A DNA stretch of 64,000 nucleotides, taken from Yamagishiella unicocca. Lineage: Eukaryota > Chlorophyta > Chlorophyceae > Chlamydomonadales > Volvocaceae. Shown piece after piece: positions 16,178 through 30,384 of the stretch. The stretch covers positions 1,054,001-1,118,000 of the forward strand of contig BDSL01000014.1 in the NCBI GenBank assembly GCA_003116995.1, given 5' to 3'. The notes beneath the pieces were generated by a model. That model had not been told where the DNA came from and searched no databases. It was given only the letters and a program-made list of their open reading frames with translations. Every line of letters starts with the position of its first letter. Within the stretch, counting starts at the first letter, position 1. The translations under genes were made by a program, and so were the position numbers.

Positions 16178-17496
16178 CTTGCATCTGCAGGTCTCCTCGT
16201 CTGGCACATATCGCAGGGGGCCCTTGTAGCAGCAGCACAAGCCGCACGCTCTGCGTTGTGGAGGAGGTAGCGGACGGAGGGGGGGGCGGAAGTGTCCGCA
16301 TGACGATACGCGCAACGGTGGGCTGTTGGTGTCACGAGATTTGGCCACATGGTGTCTACACGGGAGGTTTGGCCACATGGTGTCTACACGGGAGATTTGG
16401 ACAAACACTGCGTCCGTTCGTTACCACGCTTGTTGCCAAGGGCCAGTTGGAACGCGGTGTGACCGGATGGCGTGGTCGTGCATTGTGAGCTTACGAGCCG
16501 GTATTCCTGCCAGCCAGTATTCCTGCCAACCAACTGAGGCCTAGTAGCACGTGACTGCAGGGGAAGTGTGTGTGGGTGTGGGTGTCCCTGCGGGTGTGTT
16601 TTGGGGTATGCAGCCTTGGGGAGGGAGGGACGCGGGACTGGATGTTGCGACCTCAAGAGTTGAAGGCAGAGCGGAGAACTTGGCTACGCAGTGACAGGGT
16701 GGCCTGCAGGCCTTATAATAAGGCGGGGCGGGCGCTGAAGTGCGCGCGACGGCCCCACCGGCTGTGTCGCCAGGTGCTATACGAATCTGCCTGTGCCTCA
16801 CCGCGCAGGCAGATTCAGCTAGTTGGTAAATAGCTGGTGTTAAGGGTAAGGTGAAACACATAATTCGCTTTGTGGTGCTCGCGACCGGCTCGCAACTGTG
16901 CGCAGGATAAAAACCTCGAACTGCCTCACTTACGCGCAAGTTCCCTTCATGGTACGATCCTCACACACTGCATCTTGTGCATTGGCGAGGCCGTGAAAGA
17001 AGATGACGCAGACCAAGAGCTTCAGCCAGAAATTCGGTAAGGACGCGTCCATCCTTCGCAAGATTCATAACATAATGAAAGTTTAACTGGAAGTCTCAGA
17101 AGCGAAAGCCGTAAGATCGGTAGGACGAGTTCTGACCGTGTCTAGAATAACTGGCAAACTTCGTGTACGGAAACGCAACAAAGCAAATGGCCCCGCAAAC
17201 CAAGTAGCGTTGCTGAATCTATACCTTCGCACATGGCACATTTGCAGTAGGAGCCAGTCTAGTACCGGTACGTCGGGCATCCAGGAAAGTGGAAACAGTC
17301 GCCTCGATTTACCTGGTATTCCACAGTTTCTTAAGTTATCTTCAATATAAGCTCGTGCTGCAATAATATACTGACTTCGCGGGGCGCACTGTGGAGTTTA
17401 TGGGCAGCCACCTTTGACGCATGCCTGCAACGCTCACAACGGGAGTGAATCCTTTTGGTGGACACCAATGGAAACATCTACCCGTAGCGCAATAGG
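16178..17496. other. Divergent intergenic region upstream of the pseudo-receiver gene
   Basis: Separates the 47-residue protein gene (-) from the pseudo-receiver gene (+) and so should hold both promoters. It contains a short tandem repeat (16335-16400). A possible short coding stretch ending in a GTAAGG donor at 17036 (IGEAVKEDDADQELQPEIR) is seen on the plus strand but lacks a clear start, so it is not called. Confidence 0.5.
16335..16400. repeat. ~29-bp tandem repeat (GGCCACATGGTGTCTACACG)
   Basis: Two and a half units containing TTGGCCACATGGTGTCTACA followed by CGGGAG(A/G)T. Confidence 0.9.
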
Positions 17497-20400
17497 ATGG
17501 ACCTCGTTCGTGGGTTAAGGCAAGCGCACGACCGTGGGTTATCCAGCGGTACACATTCGCCCGTTTACCGCGAGTCCTCAGCCTCCTACCCTCCGCTCAG
17601 CACGATGCAACAGTCAGGAAGTCAAGCTTCCCTTCAAATGCAGCTCCAGATGTTGCAGCTTCAGTTGCAAATGCAGTCTTCGCAGACTCAAGGCTCACAG
17701 CAGCAGCAACCGCGCACTTCAGCGCACGGAAGCACTCCTCTTGCAACAATTATGCAAACTGGCAGCAGCTCAGGGCTACCTGCCAACGGTGCGAACATAC
17801 CTGTCCGCGGTGTGGATGGCTATTTGATGGTTACTCAACGCCAACCCCAGTATCGCGGCCGTCACCCATCCGTATGCAGGCTCACAACCGGTGCACGTAC
17901 TGCTTGTCTCAAACGAGTCGAGCTTGGCAGCGATCTTCCATCAGGCGTTGTCCCAGTCCCCGGTGTCGTGTGTGCTGCACTTCGCCGGAACTCCAGACAT
18001 GTGGCCAGTTATCGAGAAAATCAAGACGGTAGGTTTCACTTCTACTAGTGACCTTTTACTCCGTGCTCGCTCCTCGTGCTTTTGGGCTGGTTTTCGTCTC
18101 TGGCAACCCCAAATCCAGGGGCCCTGCTCCAGAACGGCGTGTAAGAACCGTGACGGTATGAGGGTTATTGCTGCGCATGTGAGCTGCTGGACACAGGCTC
18201 ACCGCCGCTCTTTCAGACACAGGCTGGCGACTTCGACGGAGCGCAGGGCGTTGCTGTGCAAAACAATCGGCATTCACACCCCCACGTTATGTCCCATCCC
18301 CTGTCCTCGCACGACTCCCAACGAAGCGCAGCCTTCACCCCCGTCACCTCTGGCAACCCTTTCTTGCTTACGTCCAAAAATCCGACCCTACTGAAGCCCA
18401 CTACACTCAACGGGCACGGCCCAGCGCAGGCGCTTCTGAGCCACGGTTATTTCGTAACTTGCACCCGTTCCAACCCCTACAGGTGGGTGGCCGGCCGCAG
18501 GGCCCAGATATTGTCTTCTTCCAGCCCCAGGTGCTCGTAGCCAACCCGGGAACGGCGCTGCGGGTGAAGCAGGCGTGCAGCGCCATCTGCGCCGCCGTGG
18601 TGCTTCAGGGCAGCGAGCCCATCGCCCGGGCACTCCAAGCGGACGACTTCCTGGTGAGTGCCCCATCAGGCCCATCAGGGCCATTAGGCCCATCAGGCCC
18701 GCCAGGCGCCAGACGAGCTACCGGGCCGGAGGGACCCGCTGTCGAAGGGATACCCGGCGCTGACGGGAGTTAAAACGCGGAAGGCGGGCAGTCGTTATCC
18801 TTGTACTGAGCATGTCGCCTCGGATCCTACGTGTGTCAGCCCTGCTCTAAGCGTCGCTGCATGTTCGGCCGTGAGGTTCGTGTTCCAGACGCTAGGAACG
18901 GCTCGGCGAAACGTTCCGAGAACCGTCCCAATGGAGCCCCCTGCGTGACGCTCACTGCTCCGCGCTGGGTAATGCCGCCGCCTCAAGTTTCCTCCCGCAC
19001 AAAGCCGGCCGCTCCGGTGCACCCCGTTGCACCGTCTGTCAACTGCTGCCCTACTGCTGCTGCTGCCCCACTGCTGCTGCTGCCCTACTGCTACTGCTGC
19101 CCCACTGCTGCTGCGGCGGCGACTGCGGTCGGCGAGGTCCGCAGCCGCAGCATCCCACACCTCCCATCCGTGTGGGCACCCTATGCACCTCACAGCCGCA
19201 ACCCCGGCGCACACGCCGGCCGCCACTTCATGCCATACTCTCTGCTGACCGGCCCCCGGCCTCCTCGCACCGCACCCGCAGGCGGGCCCCACCCCGGCCC
19301 ATCCGCTGCGGAAGGAGGACCTGACGCTCATGATCCTCAAGTGGCGCAGCCGCCAGCAGGCCAGTGGCAGCAGCTCCACAGTGTCCAGCATCCAATCGAA
19401 TGGTGGAGCCGCCGCCAACGCGCCCCCGGCGGCTAACGGCCTCAGCCTGACCCCCATGCTCGCCGCATCGGCCAGCCTCACGCCCGGGGCCGGGGCTGGT
19501 AAGATGGCTGGCGGCCACCTCACGTCAACGCCGCAAGCCCAAAACCAGCTGTCGCAGCTGCAGGCGCTGCAGGCGCAGCTGCAGGCGCTGCAGCAGGCGA
19601 AGCAGCACCAGCAGCACAACCAGCAGCAGCACAACCAGCAGCACAACCAGCAGCACCGCCAGGGCAGCCCCAGCGGGAGCATGGCGCACTGGGGCCGCGG
19701 GGGCAGCCTCGGCAGCTCCGAGATCGAGCCCGCGGGCTCCTCCGCGGCGGTGGCTGCCGCTCTGGGCGCCTCGCCTCCCCGCCGTCCGCCGCCTCTTCGC
19801 CTCGCCAGCGCCGGCGTCAGCCCCGCTGACTGGCAGCCCGACTTCCCTCGCTCGCTGGCGCGGTCCAGCACGCCGACGCACGTGGGCAGCGGCAACTCGG
19901 ACGTAGGCGACCTGGTTGCGCAAGTGGCGGAGCTCCGGCGGAAGCTCGGGGACAAGTCGCGAACGGCCTCGATGCGCTCGCCCACGATCTCCGGAGGTGG
20001 CGCCGCGCCGCTGTCGCCCAGCGGCTCGAACGGGTTCAGTATGGGAGGCAGCCAAGGGGGTACGATGCTCGGCCAGCAGCAGCAGCAACAGCTGCTGCCT
20101 GGCATGCCGTCAGCAGACCTGCAGCAGCAGCTGCAGCAGCTGCAGCTGCAGCAGCAGATCCTGATGCAGAAGATGACGGGGGCGGGCATGATGCGGAGTG
20201 CGAGCACTGCAACGTCGCGCGTGGAGGCGCCGGGAGCGGGTATGGGTATGGGCAAGGGTGGAAGCATGGGCGGAGGGCCAGCCGGAGGGGGCCAGAATCT
20301 TTCCGTCCGGAGGCTGGGCTTGGAGAGCCACGGAAGCTTAGCGCGGGTGACGCCCGCGGCTGCCGCCGCGGCCTTGGCGTCTGTGGGGGGCGGCACGATG

Positions 20401-22758
20401 ACCTTGACGCCCATGCCGGCCGCGACCCAGGTCGCAAGCCTGCAGCTGCAGCAGCAGCTGATGCAGCTGCAGCAGCTGCAGCTGCAGTTGATGCAGCAGC
20501 ACCAGCACCAGCCGACCGGAGGTGCGGGAGCCGGGGCTTCGAACTTCGGTGCCGACGGCATGATGGGCTCCAGGCCCTCGGGCTCCAGCCCCGGCAGCAG
20601 CGGCATCCCGAGCCCCCTGGGCAGCGCGCTGCCCAGCCCAGCCAACGGCAACCTCCACTCGAACGACAGCTCCCGCGGCAACGGTTCCAACAATGCGGAC
20701 AGCCTGCCCGTCTCGCGATCCAACTCCTTCGTCGCCGCCGGCGGGACTCGATACCGGCCGCCCCGGTCGCGCTCGCCGTCGCCCCTCGGCGGCGCCGCCA
20801 CCGCCTCGGGTCACATGAGCGACGGCTTCGCCGGCCTCGGCGCCTCACGCTTCGCGTCCCCCACGTACCGAACCGGCAGCACCAGCGGAGCCCACGCCAC
20901 CAACGGCAACGGCGCCAACGGCAACGGTTACACCAGCGACGGCGCCAGCCCCGAAACCAGCGGCCGCATCAGCAGCTTCTTGCTCAAGTCGGGCGACGAC
21001 GCGATCGCGGCTGCGCTCGACGCCGTCGGCGCCGACTCGGCGCCCGGCGGCAGCACAGGCGGCGCCGCAGGCGCCGCAGCCGGCGGGCGTCACTTGCTTG
21101 CGGATGCGCTGGGTCAGGGGGAGGCGCGCGGCGACGGCGGCAGCAGCACCGACGGGCGCAGCCTCATGGACGTGTCCTTAGCGCCGGAGGACTCTGGTGG
21201 CGGCGGCCGTGGTAGCATGAACGGCGGCGTCAACTCCTCCATCGACCTGCAGCCCGGCCCCAGGCCCGGCAGCCCCAGGCCAGGTAGTGCCGCGGCGGCA
21301 GCAGCGGCCGCCGCCGCTGCCGCGGCTGCTGCAGCAGCAGCCTCGGCCTCAGCCTCGGCCTCAGCCTCGGCCTCTGCGGCGGCGGCGGCCGCCGCCGCCG
21401 CCGCCGAGTCGGAACCACCTGCTCGGTCCAACCTGGGTGGTACAGCGGTGGGGTCGCACCGGCTCTCCATGGTGTCCCTGCAGTCTGAGCCGGCAGAGGA
21501 CGACCGGCCGTTGAGGGTGAGCGCCTCCACGCAGTCAGAACCGGAGGTGACGGCTCCAGCGGTGGTCTCTCCACGTCCCGCAGCCGCCAGGGCCCAGGAG
21601 AGCGAGCCGGCGGCCGCCACGGTGGTGGTGGTGGGCCGGAAACCCACCTCCGAGACCAAGGGCGGCAGCCCCAGCCAGCCCGGCAGCGCTAAGGCCGGCA
21701 GCAAGGGCGCCGCGACCGCCGCCGCCAGTGACGGCGATGCGCCGAAGCCCCCGCCGCCGCAGGAGCCGCACACGGAACCGAAGCAGCAGCCCGCTCCGGC
21801 TGTCCAAGAAACGAATCCGGAGCTGGAACCGGAACCGGAACCCACCCCGGACCGCTGGGTCCAGGCCCCGGCCGATGCGCGAGCGCCGGTGGACGAGGAC
21901 ATTGTGCGCATGGAGTCGCCGGACGGCAGCGCCCGGCTGGAGAGGTGCGCGGAGGCCGACGGCGAAGCAGCCAGCGCAGTTGCCCCCGCCGCCGCACCCC
22001 GCACTGCTGCGGCGGCGGCGGACGTTTCGACCCCGGCCCGACAGCCCAGTCTTAAGTCTACCGGCGGCGGCACCAGCACCCTGGCCACCGCAGCCGAAGG
22101 CGATAATGGCGAAGCGGAGTCTGGCGCGGGGCGTTCCGTGGGCGTTGCCTCGCCGGAGAGGCCTCCCAGCGCCACTGCCGCAGAAGCCAGCAGCAGCCCC
22201 GCCACCACCGTTAGCACCAAGTCGACGGCAGCGTCCGAAGCCGCGGTGGACTCGGGTGTCGGGGAGGAGCCGTCACTCCCCGGCGGCGCCGGCAGGGCTG
22301 CGCCGGGCAATCACCAGACGGTGGAGGGCAGGAGCTTGGTGGCGAGCATCGAGGGCTCCATCACCGCGGGCCTGCCGCGGGCCGCCAGCCGCGGCGCAGC
22401 CGGGGACGCGGCTGGCTCCCTGCTCGTGGCCGCCGAGCGGGCCCCTAGCGCAAGGGACGGCCCGCGGAGCCCCAGGGTCAGTGGTGCCGGCGGCGGCGGC
22501 AGCGCGAGCTCGTCCAGGAGGCGCGCCGGCGGCGGCGTGGCCTCGAGCGGCTCCGCGGAGGCGGGCAGCGCGCTCCCGCCCCTGGCCTACTCGGACGACA
22601 TCTTCGCTTTGCTGCGCGCGCAGGACAGGGAGATGTCCACGCCCGCGCCGCTGCAGCCGCCCCCGCGGCCGTCCACGCCGCCAGCGCGGCGCGCGGCGCG
22701 CATCCTGATGTGCTCACACCCCATCGTCATCACTCGCGAGGACTTCCTGCCGCTGTGA
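17497..22758 (+). CDS. Pseudo-receiver protein with giant Gln/Ala/Ser-rich tail
   Basis: Four exons: 17497-17788, 17880-18028, 18483-18653, 19282-22758; about 1362 residues. Residues about 1-97 are Gln/Ser-rich (QMQLQMLQLQLQMQ). Residues about 98-225 fold-match a response-regulator receiver: VHVLLVSNES (beta1), an amphipathic helix, GPDIVFFQPQVL (beta3), CSAICAAVVLQGSEPIARAL (beta4 to alpha4), ADDFL, PLRKEDLTLMILKW. The acidic pair after beta1 is N-E, the phospho-acceptor Asp after beta3 is Gln, and the Thr/Ser and Lys positions are not conserved. It therefore cannot be phosphorylated in the usual way (pseudo-receiver). The remaining 1130 residues are low complexity: long glutamine runs, a roughly 60-residue poly-Ala/Ser block near 21290-21410, and Pro/Glu-rich stretches. 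This layout suggests a transcriptional or signalling scaffold by inference. MQQSGSQ at 17605 is an alternative start. TGTAA lies at 23025. Confidence 0.78.
18660..18712. repeat. 9-bp GGCCCATCA tandem repeat in intron 3
   Basis: About five imperfect units at the start of intron 3 of the pseudo-receiver gene. Confidence 0.8.
19043..19113. repeat. CTGCTGCTGCCCCA tandem repeat in intron 3
   Basis: Imperfect CTGCTGCTGCCC(C/T)A units in intron 3 of the pseudo-receiver gene, about 170 bp before the acceptor. Confidence 0.8.
21286..21412 (+). repeat. Poly-Ala/Ser coding repeat (GCN, GCCTCG)
   Basis: Within exon 4 of the pseudo-receiver gene; translates to about 20 Ala, then an AlaSer alternation, then about 10 Ala. 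Codons are mixed (GCG, GCC, GCA, GCT), so it is an old rather than newly expanded tract. Confidence 0.9.
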
Positions 22759-23024
22759 CTTCCGGGCATTGTGACCGGAGGCCCGGGCGTCACCGCCGGC
22801 TGTCCGGGCGGCTGACGGGGCGGCTCACCCTCGCCGCCGCAGACGCCAGCGCGTGCTGCGAGTGGGCCCTCCGCTGAGGGCGGGGCTCAATCTGCCGCTT
22901 CGTCAGCGGCGGCCCTCCGCTTGCGATACATGGAGCTCCTCTCGGGGCCGCCAGCCAGGCACGGACCACTGCGCGCACGTCCTGCGGCTGCGCATTTAAA
23001 CCCTCGCATGCCACGGGGAGGGTT

Positions 23025-23029
23025 GTAAG
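23025..23029 (+). terminator. TGTAA polyadenylation signal candidate (pseudo-receiver gene)
   Basis: First plus-strand TGTAA seen after the stop codon, 267 bp downstream. Confidence 0.5.
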
Positions 23030-23055
23030 AGAATCCGCGAATCCACGGCCGACGT
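23026..23055. repeat. GGCCGTGGATTCGCGGATTC element, copy 2 (reversed)
   Basis: GAGAATCCGCGAATCCACGG then CCGAC on the plus strand; the only copy seen outside an intron, in the 3' flank of the pseudo-receiver gene. Confidence 0.85.
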
Positions 23056-24243
23056 ATGCGCCCCTGAAGGGCCTGAAAGTGGGTAATGGCAGCCTGTCAA
23101 AACACGCTGATCATGGCGGTTTGGGGCGGTCGAAAATTGATTTACGGTACCCAACGGATGTTGTTGTAGGTACGACGGGACGCGCGCGATCGCGCATGAG
23201 GTGTCAGCTGAAGGTCGTTGCGCCCTGTTAAGACATGATGACTGCCGCCTGCCAGGACAGAGCGTGCTGATGTCGGGGGGCTCGGGTGAGCCGGCGGTTA
23301 GCGCAGCTGTGAGGTGCCCCCGTGTTGTGGGCTGAGCCATCAATCAATAAGAGGCCTTGCTCGGGAGCTGCAAGCCCAGTCATAGTATTGTGCGAGCTAG
23401 GCCCGCTGCTGAATGCGACCCTGCGGCGTAGTTGCTCGATACTTTCTCCAACGTGTGAATTGCGTGCAGCGTTTTTGGCCCATTGTGCCGCTCTTATCCT
23501 ACTGCCGGTTGGGTTTACGGGTGGGCGTGAAGGTGTTGCGAGGGATAAGTGATGTCTAATCCGGTCATCCGGTCAGACAAGATTGACCAGGCTCCGGTGC
23601 TTGCTTGACATGGGGTAATAGTCTGTCTGAGACGACCATTTGATGCGCTTGATTCACGTAACCTAAGCGCGTGTTCCCATCTGCCCAAGTAATATGCTTT
23701 GACCGTCGCCTACAGTATTTCGGGCGCCGTGGGGCGCAACAGGTGGCGACACGTACTAATGAAGGAAACACCAGCGTAGTAATCGTGTCGAGGAACGTGT
23801 CGTCGGTCGTCGCCTTTGCTTTCGCCTCGTTCACCCTTTGCCGAGCGTGGGCGCGACATGAGAGCGAGACGGGGCAACAGGTGTGAGAAGGACTGTGCAT
23901 GCCGTCACATGGGCGTTAGGAGGGATGCCGTATGTGCATCCTGAGTATGTGCGGGCTGAGGCTGCGAGCCCAACGCGAACGGGGCGCCGCGATCCTGGAG
24001 CTGGAAAAAGCTGTGTTGCGCGTGTCATCCAATAAGGTTTTCCTTCAGGAAGACTGGGACGTCGTGGAGGGACAAGCTTGTTACCGTCGCTCTACCAATC
24101 GAGCACCGGCCAAATGATGTTCGACAATAATTATGGAACACGTATCACTGTATGCCCCTTTGTTGAATCGATAGCCTTCTCTTGTGGTGAATACCGTGTG
24201 GGTACTGTAATGCGAGATCGGGGCACTGGGTCGACGTTGGGTG

Positions 24244-24248
24244 TTACA
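24244..24248 (-). terminator. TGTAA polyadenylation signal candidate (RPS5)
   Basis: Minus-strand TGTAA about 80 bp after the RPS5 stop, a typical 3' UTR length for an algal ribosomal-protein gene. Confidence 0.6.
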
Positions 24249-24326
24249 GCGGCGCGCCCCTGGCCACGCTGTCGCGGCAGCCAACAATACTGCTGCGTCT
24301 GCTCCCTCCCTGCGGCTGCGACTGCT

Positions 24327-27784
<3,458 letters not shown>

Positions 27785-28817
27785 GGTGACGAGCTCTCGG
27801 GTGGAAGAGGCCCAGAGGAGAAAGAGGTATGCCTGTTCCTTCAAGCGCCCAATATTCGTCCAAACGCGCTCCAGGGGGAGCCACGGCTTTACAGTATGGA
27901 CCCGCGGAGCGACTGTGCATGACATAGAAGCAAGTATTCCTTCATAATTCTTCCTATACTGTGTCACTGTTGCCAGACTCTCTCAGGAGCTTTGCAGGCC
28001 CATGCAAATAGAGCTTCTCTCAGTATCCTTATCCCTACGCACGTTGACGGCGTATCTGTATCATACTAAACAATCTCATGACTTACGGCTAATTCGTTCT
28101 CTGCGTTGGGCTTCAAGGCTTCGGGGCCTCAGGTTGTGCTGGTGGCACGGTCCTGTACACGCCCCGGTACTGACTACACTAGTTAAGGGCGGCGTAATAA
28201 TGATTGACTTCATGGCTTCAGGTTTAGAAATGAGTTCGGAACGATTCAACTATGCCACACCAATATAGCAAACCGAGGCCCGGTTTGCGGGCTTGCGAAC
28301 TGTTTGAGGGGGTGAAGCCATTTGATAAGATAGTGGGTGACGCGTTCTGGGTACCCTGATCATGGGAGGGGTTGGATACCGGTAAATGGTATCACACGGG
28401 CACGCGACCGTGTGCAATTGTTTCCTGAGCTTGGCCCTGCTAAACACCTCCGCCTCCCTGAGCCGGTACCCGCTTTTCACCTTCCGTGGAGTTCCGCGGC
28501 TTATTAGCAAGTTCTCACAGCAGAAGACACCGGACCCAGCGAGAACCCGCCGCACTGGACGGACACTTGCGCCAAAGACAGGAGGCCAGCCCGCACTAGC
28601 GCACAAGGCCCATTCTATTCAAGTCGAAGTCGATGAGCACAAAGGGCCATGAGGGGACAGGGGCACTGAGGATACCACGCACAGGTGACCGAGGAAGGCC
28701 CTATACATCCAGATACATCGCGCAACATCCCCTAGTTAGCCATTCTCCTGGCTAATGTTTTGAGGGTTGGGCACACAGCTTTGCCTTTCAAAAGTTAGGC
28801 ATCTATAATCGCCGCTT

Positions 28818-28904
28818 TTAGTTTTGCTTCTTCCGCTTTTTTCGCTGCGCTTGAGCCTTCGGTTCGTTCTGGCACGTCCACATAAACGTGAAGGCTAATG
28901 CAGC
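28818..28904 (-). CDS. Possible terminal exon of a small membrane protein
   Basis: Read after a CTAG acceptor, the frame gives AALAFTFMWTCQNEPKAQAQ followed by RKKRKKQN and a stop: a short hydrophobic segment with a Lys/Arg cytosolic tail, as in small ER membrane proteins. No convincing upstream exon or donor was found. It could be chance. Confidence 0.22.
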   Translation of the reverse strand, partial: AALAFTFMWTCQNEPKAQAQRKKRKKQN

Positions 28905-29786
28905 CTAGCGCGCAAGACACACGCAAAACCCGACCGGCTGCCATCGATGCGACAACACCGATTAAGGCCGGACCTTGGGAACTGAGGAACCAGGAGGCCC
29001 AGGAGGACACAGTGTGGGGCCCGGGGCTAGGCTGGGAAGACGACCAACCCGCGAGCAGCCGCCCGAACAAGGGCAGCTCGCCAGCAAACCGCTCTCATGT
29101 TTGTCGTGAGGTGCTCGTACACGCACAGCCCTTCCGTCCTACGTTCCCCTGGCCCACCAGTCGCACGTCGCTCACCCGCGGACTCCGTAAACCGTGGGCT
29201 AACCCACGGCTGGCCTCCCTTCGCCGCCACAGCTCGCCTCGCCTTCCCAACGCCGTCGCGGGCAGCCAACATCGCCGTCCCATCCCAACAGCCGCTGTCC
29301 TTACGGCCGTTGTACCCTCATTGGAATGGCACGAAGTCGAAACTTGTCAGGCCTTGCACCGTTTCTTGTTTAGGCATATGGAGATGGAGCCATGCTGCGC
29401 AGCTTTCCTTGCGTAAGTTCTGGCTGAAACACTGAACGTGGCCATGCAAGTGCCGGAGTGGACAGAATGTTGGTAACGGGCTCATGGCACACGTCTTTAA
29501 AGTTCGAGTACCGGCTTACCACAATAACGCACGATTGCACCATTGCCTCATCGCATGCACCGCCATGAATTCGAATCTGTTTGGGCCAGGTAGATCAAAG
29601 TACTGCCGAGGTTGTTGTGCACGCCGTACTACATCCGCATCATGCCAATGGAAAAGGTAGCGTTTCCATCGTAACTTGCACAAAGGTGCGTTATGCTAAC
29701 ATCTCCAGAAACACTAGCTGGTATACTCAGAAGCCGCGCTGCGGAAGCTCCACCTGGCGACAAAGGTCGAAAACACCCGTCAGCCC

Positions 29787-29830
29787 GATGGCTCCACCTT
29801 CGGGTCTAGAGCCCACTGTAACAGTTACTA
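29787..29830. repeat. Dispersed ~45-bp repeat, copy 4
   Basis: GATGGCTCCACCTTCGGGTC then GAGCCCACTGTAACAGTTAC; closest to copy 1 at 53-97. Confidence 0.6.
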
Positions 29831-30384
29831 CCAGCGGCGTTCGTGCAGACGGACACGCTGAGTTCAAACACCCAATCTTCATTGAAATACCCAAAAATAC
29901 CTTACGTTGTCCCATCGGAATGCCTGTCGAAAACCGTATATGGCTTAGCTTGTTAATATTGTCCCCAGCACGGGCGCTCACATCGTTTCACATCGTTCTG
30001 TGCGCTGAGCAGCTCAGCGCCACGACACTGGTCGGTCCACAGGTAGTAGCGCACATTGAATCACGAACCTGACTGAAACCAACGCCGTTCGCACTGTGCC
30101 CTACGTTGCTCACTATCTCCTCGACCTGGCCACCTGACGCTGACGTGCAGATGTCCATGCACCGCGTTGACACACAGTGCCCTCGCGCTTCGTATGCAAG
30201 AAGGCTTCACGCCACATTGATAAGATAGTTCAATGCTCAGGGCTCGCACATTAAACAAACTTGCGCAGTGCCCATCGAGCTGGCCGCACCTGACAGCCCC
30301 ACGGATGCGCGAGTCGCACACAGGTCGGCCCTTATTTCAGGCACCATACGTCTTTTGTCTATCGCACGATATCACAATCCGCAA

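Larger units (their letters stand above)
22759..24326. other. Convergent 3' region between pseudo-receiver and RPS5 genes
   Basis: No coding exon was recognised. A plus-strand TGTAA at 23025-23029 (267 bp past the stop) overlaps a reversed copy of the GGCCGTGGATTCGCGGATTC element (23026-23055). A minus-strand TGTAA at 24244-24248 lies about 80 bp past the RPS5 stop. Around 24071-24110 (minus) there is a tRNA 5'-half-like string, GCTCGATTGGTAGAGC, without a matching 3' half. Confidence 0.55.
27785..30384. other. 2.6 kb without a confident gene
   Basis: Between RPS5 (5' end) and SPEF1 (3' end). It contains the fourth copy of the ~45-bp dispersed repeat (29787-29830) and one weak coding candidate (28818-28904, minus). 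An 88-codon plus-strand frame at 28386-28652 has no recognisable domain. The RPS5 promoter should lie just upstream of 27784. Confidence 0.5.

Noticed and set aside
18223..18480. Extra exon in the pseudo-receiver gene (AGDFDGAQGVAVQNN...)
   Set aside because: It follows a good acceptor but has no usable donor in the right phase, while direct joining of 18028 to 18483 keeps phase and gives a continuous receiver-like domain.
18795..20801. 668-codon minus-strand open frame
   Set aside because: Lies opposite the long coding exon of the pseudo-receiver gene; its Ser/Cys/Ala-rich translation is the antisense of Gln/Ala codons and has no domain or splice logic.
21114..22310. 398-codon minus-strand open frame
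   Set aside because: Antisense shadow of the GC-rich Ala/Ser/Pro coding tail of the same exon.
29441..29525. tRNA-like string ending GTTCGAGTACCGGCTTACCA
   Set aside because: T-arm-like and partly pairing acceptor ends are present, but there is no valid anticodon arm and the terminal acceptor pairs mismatch.
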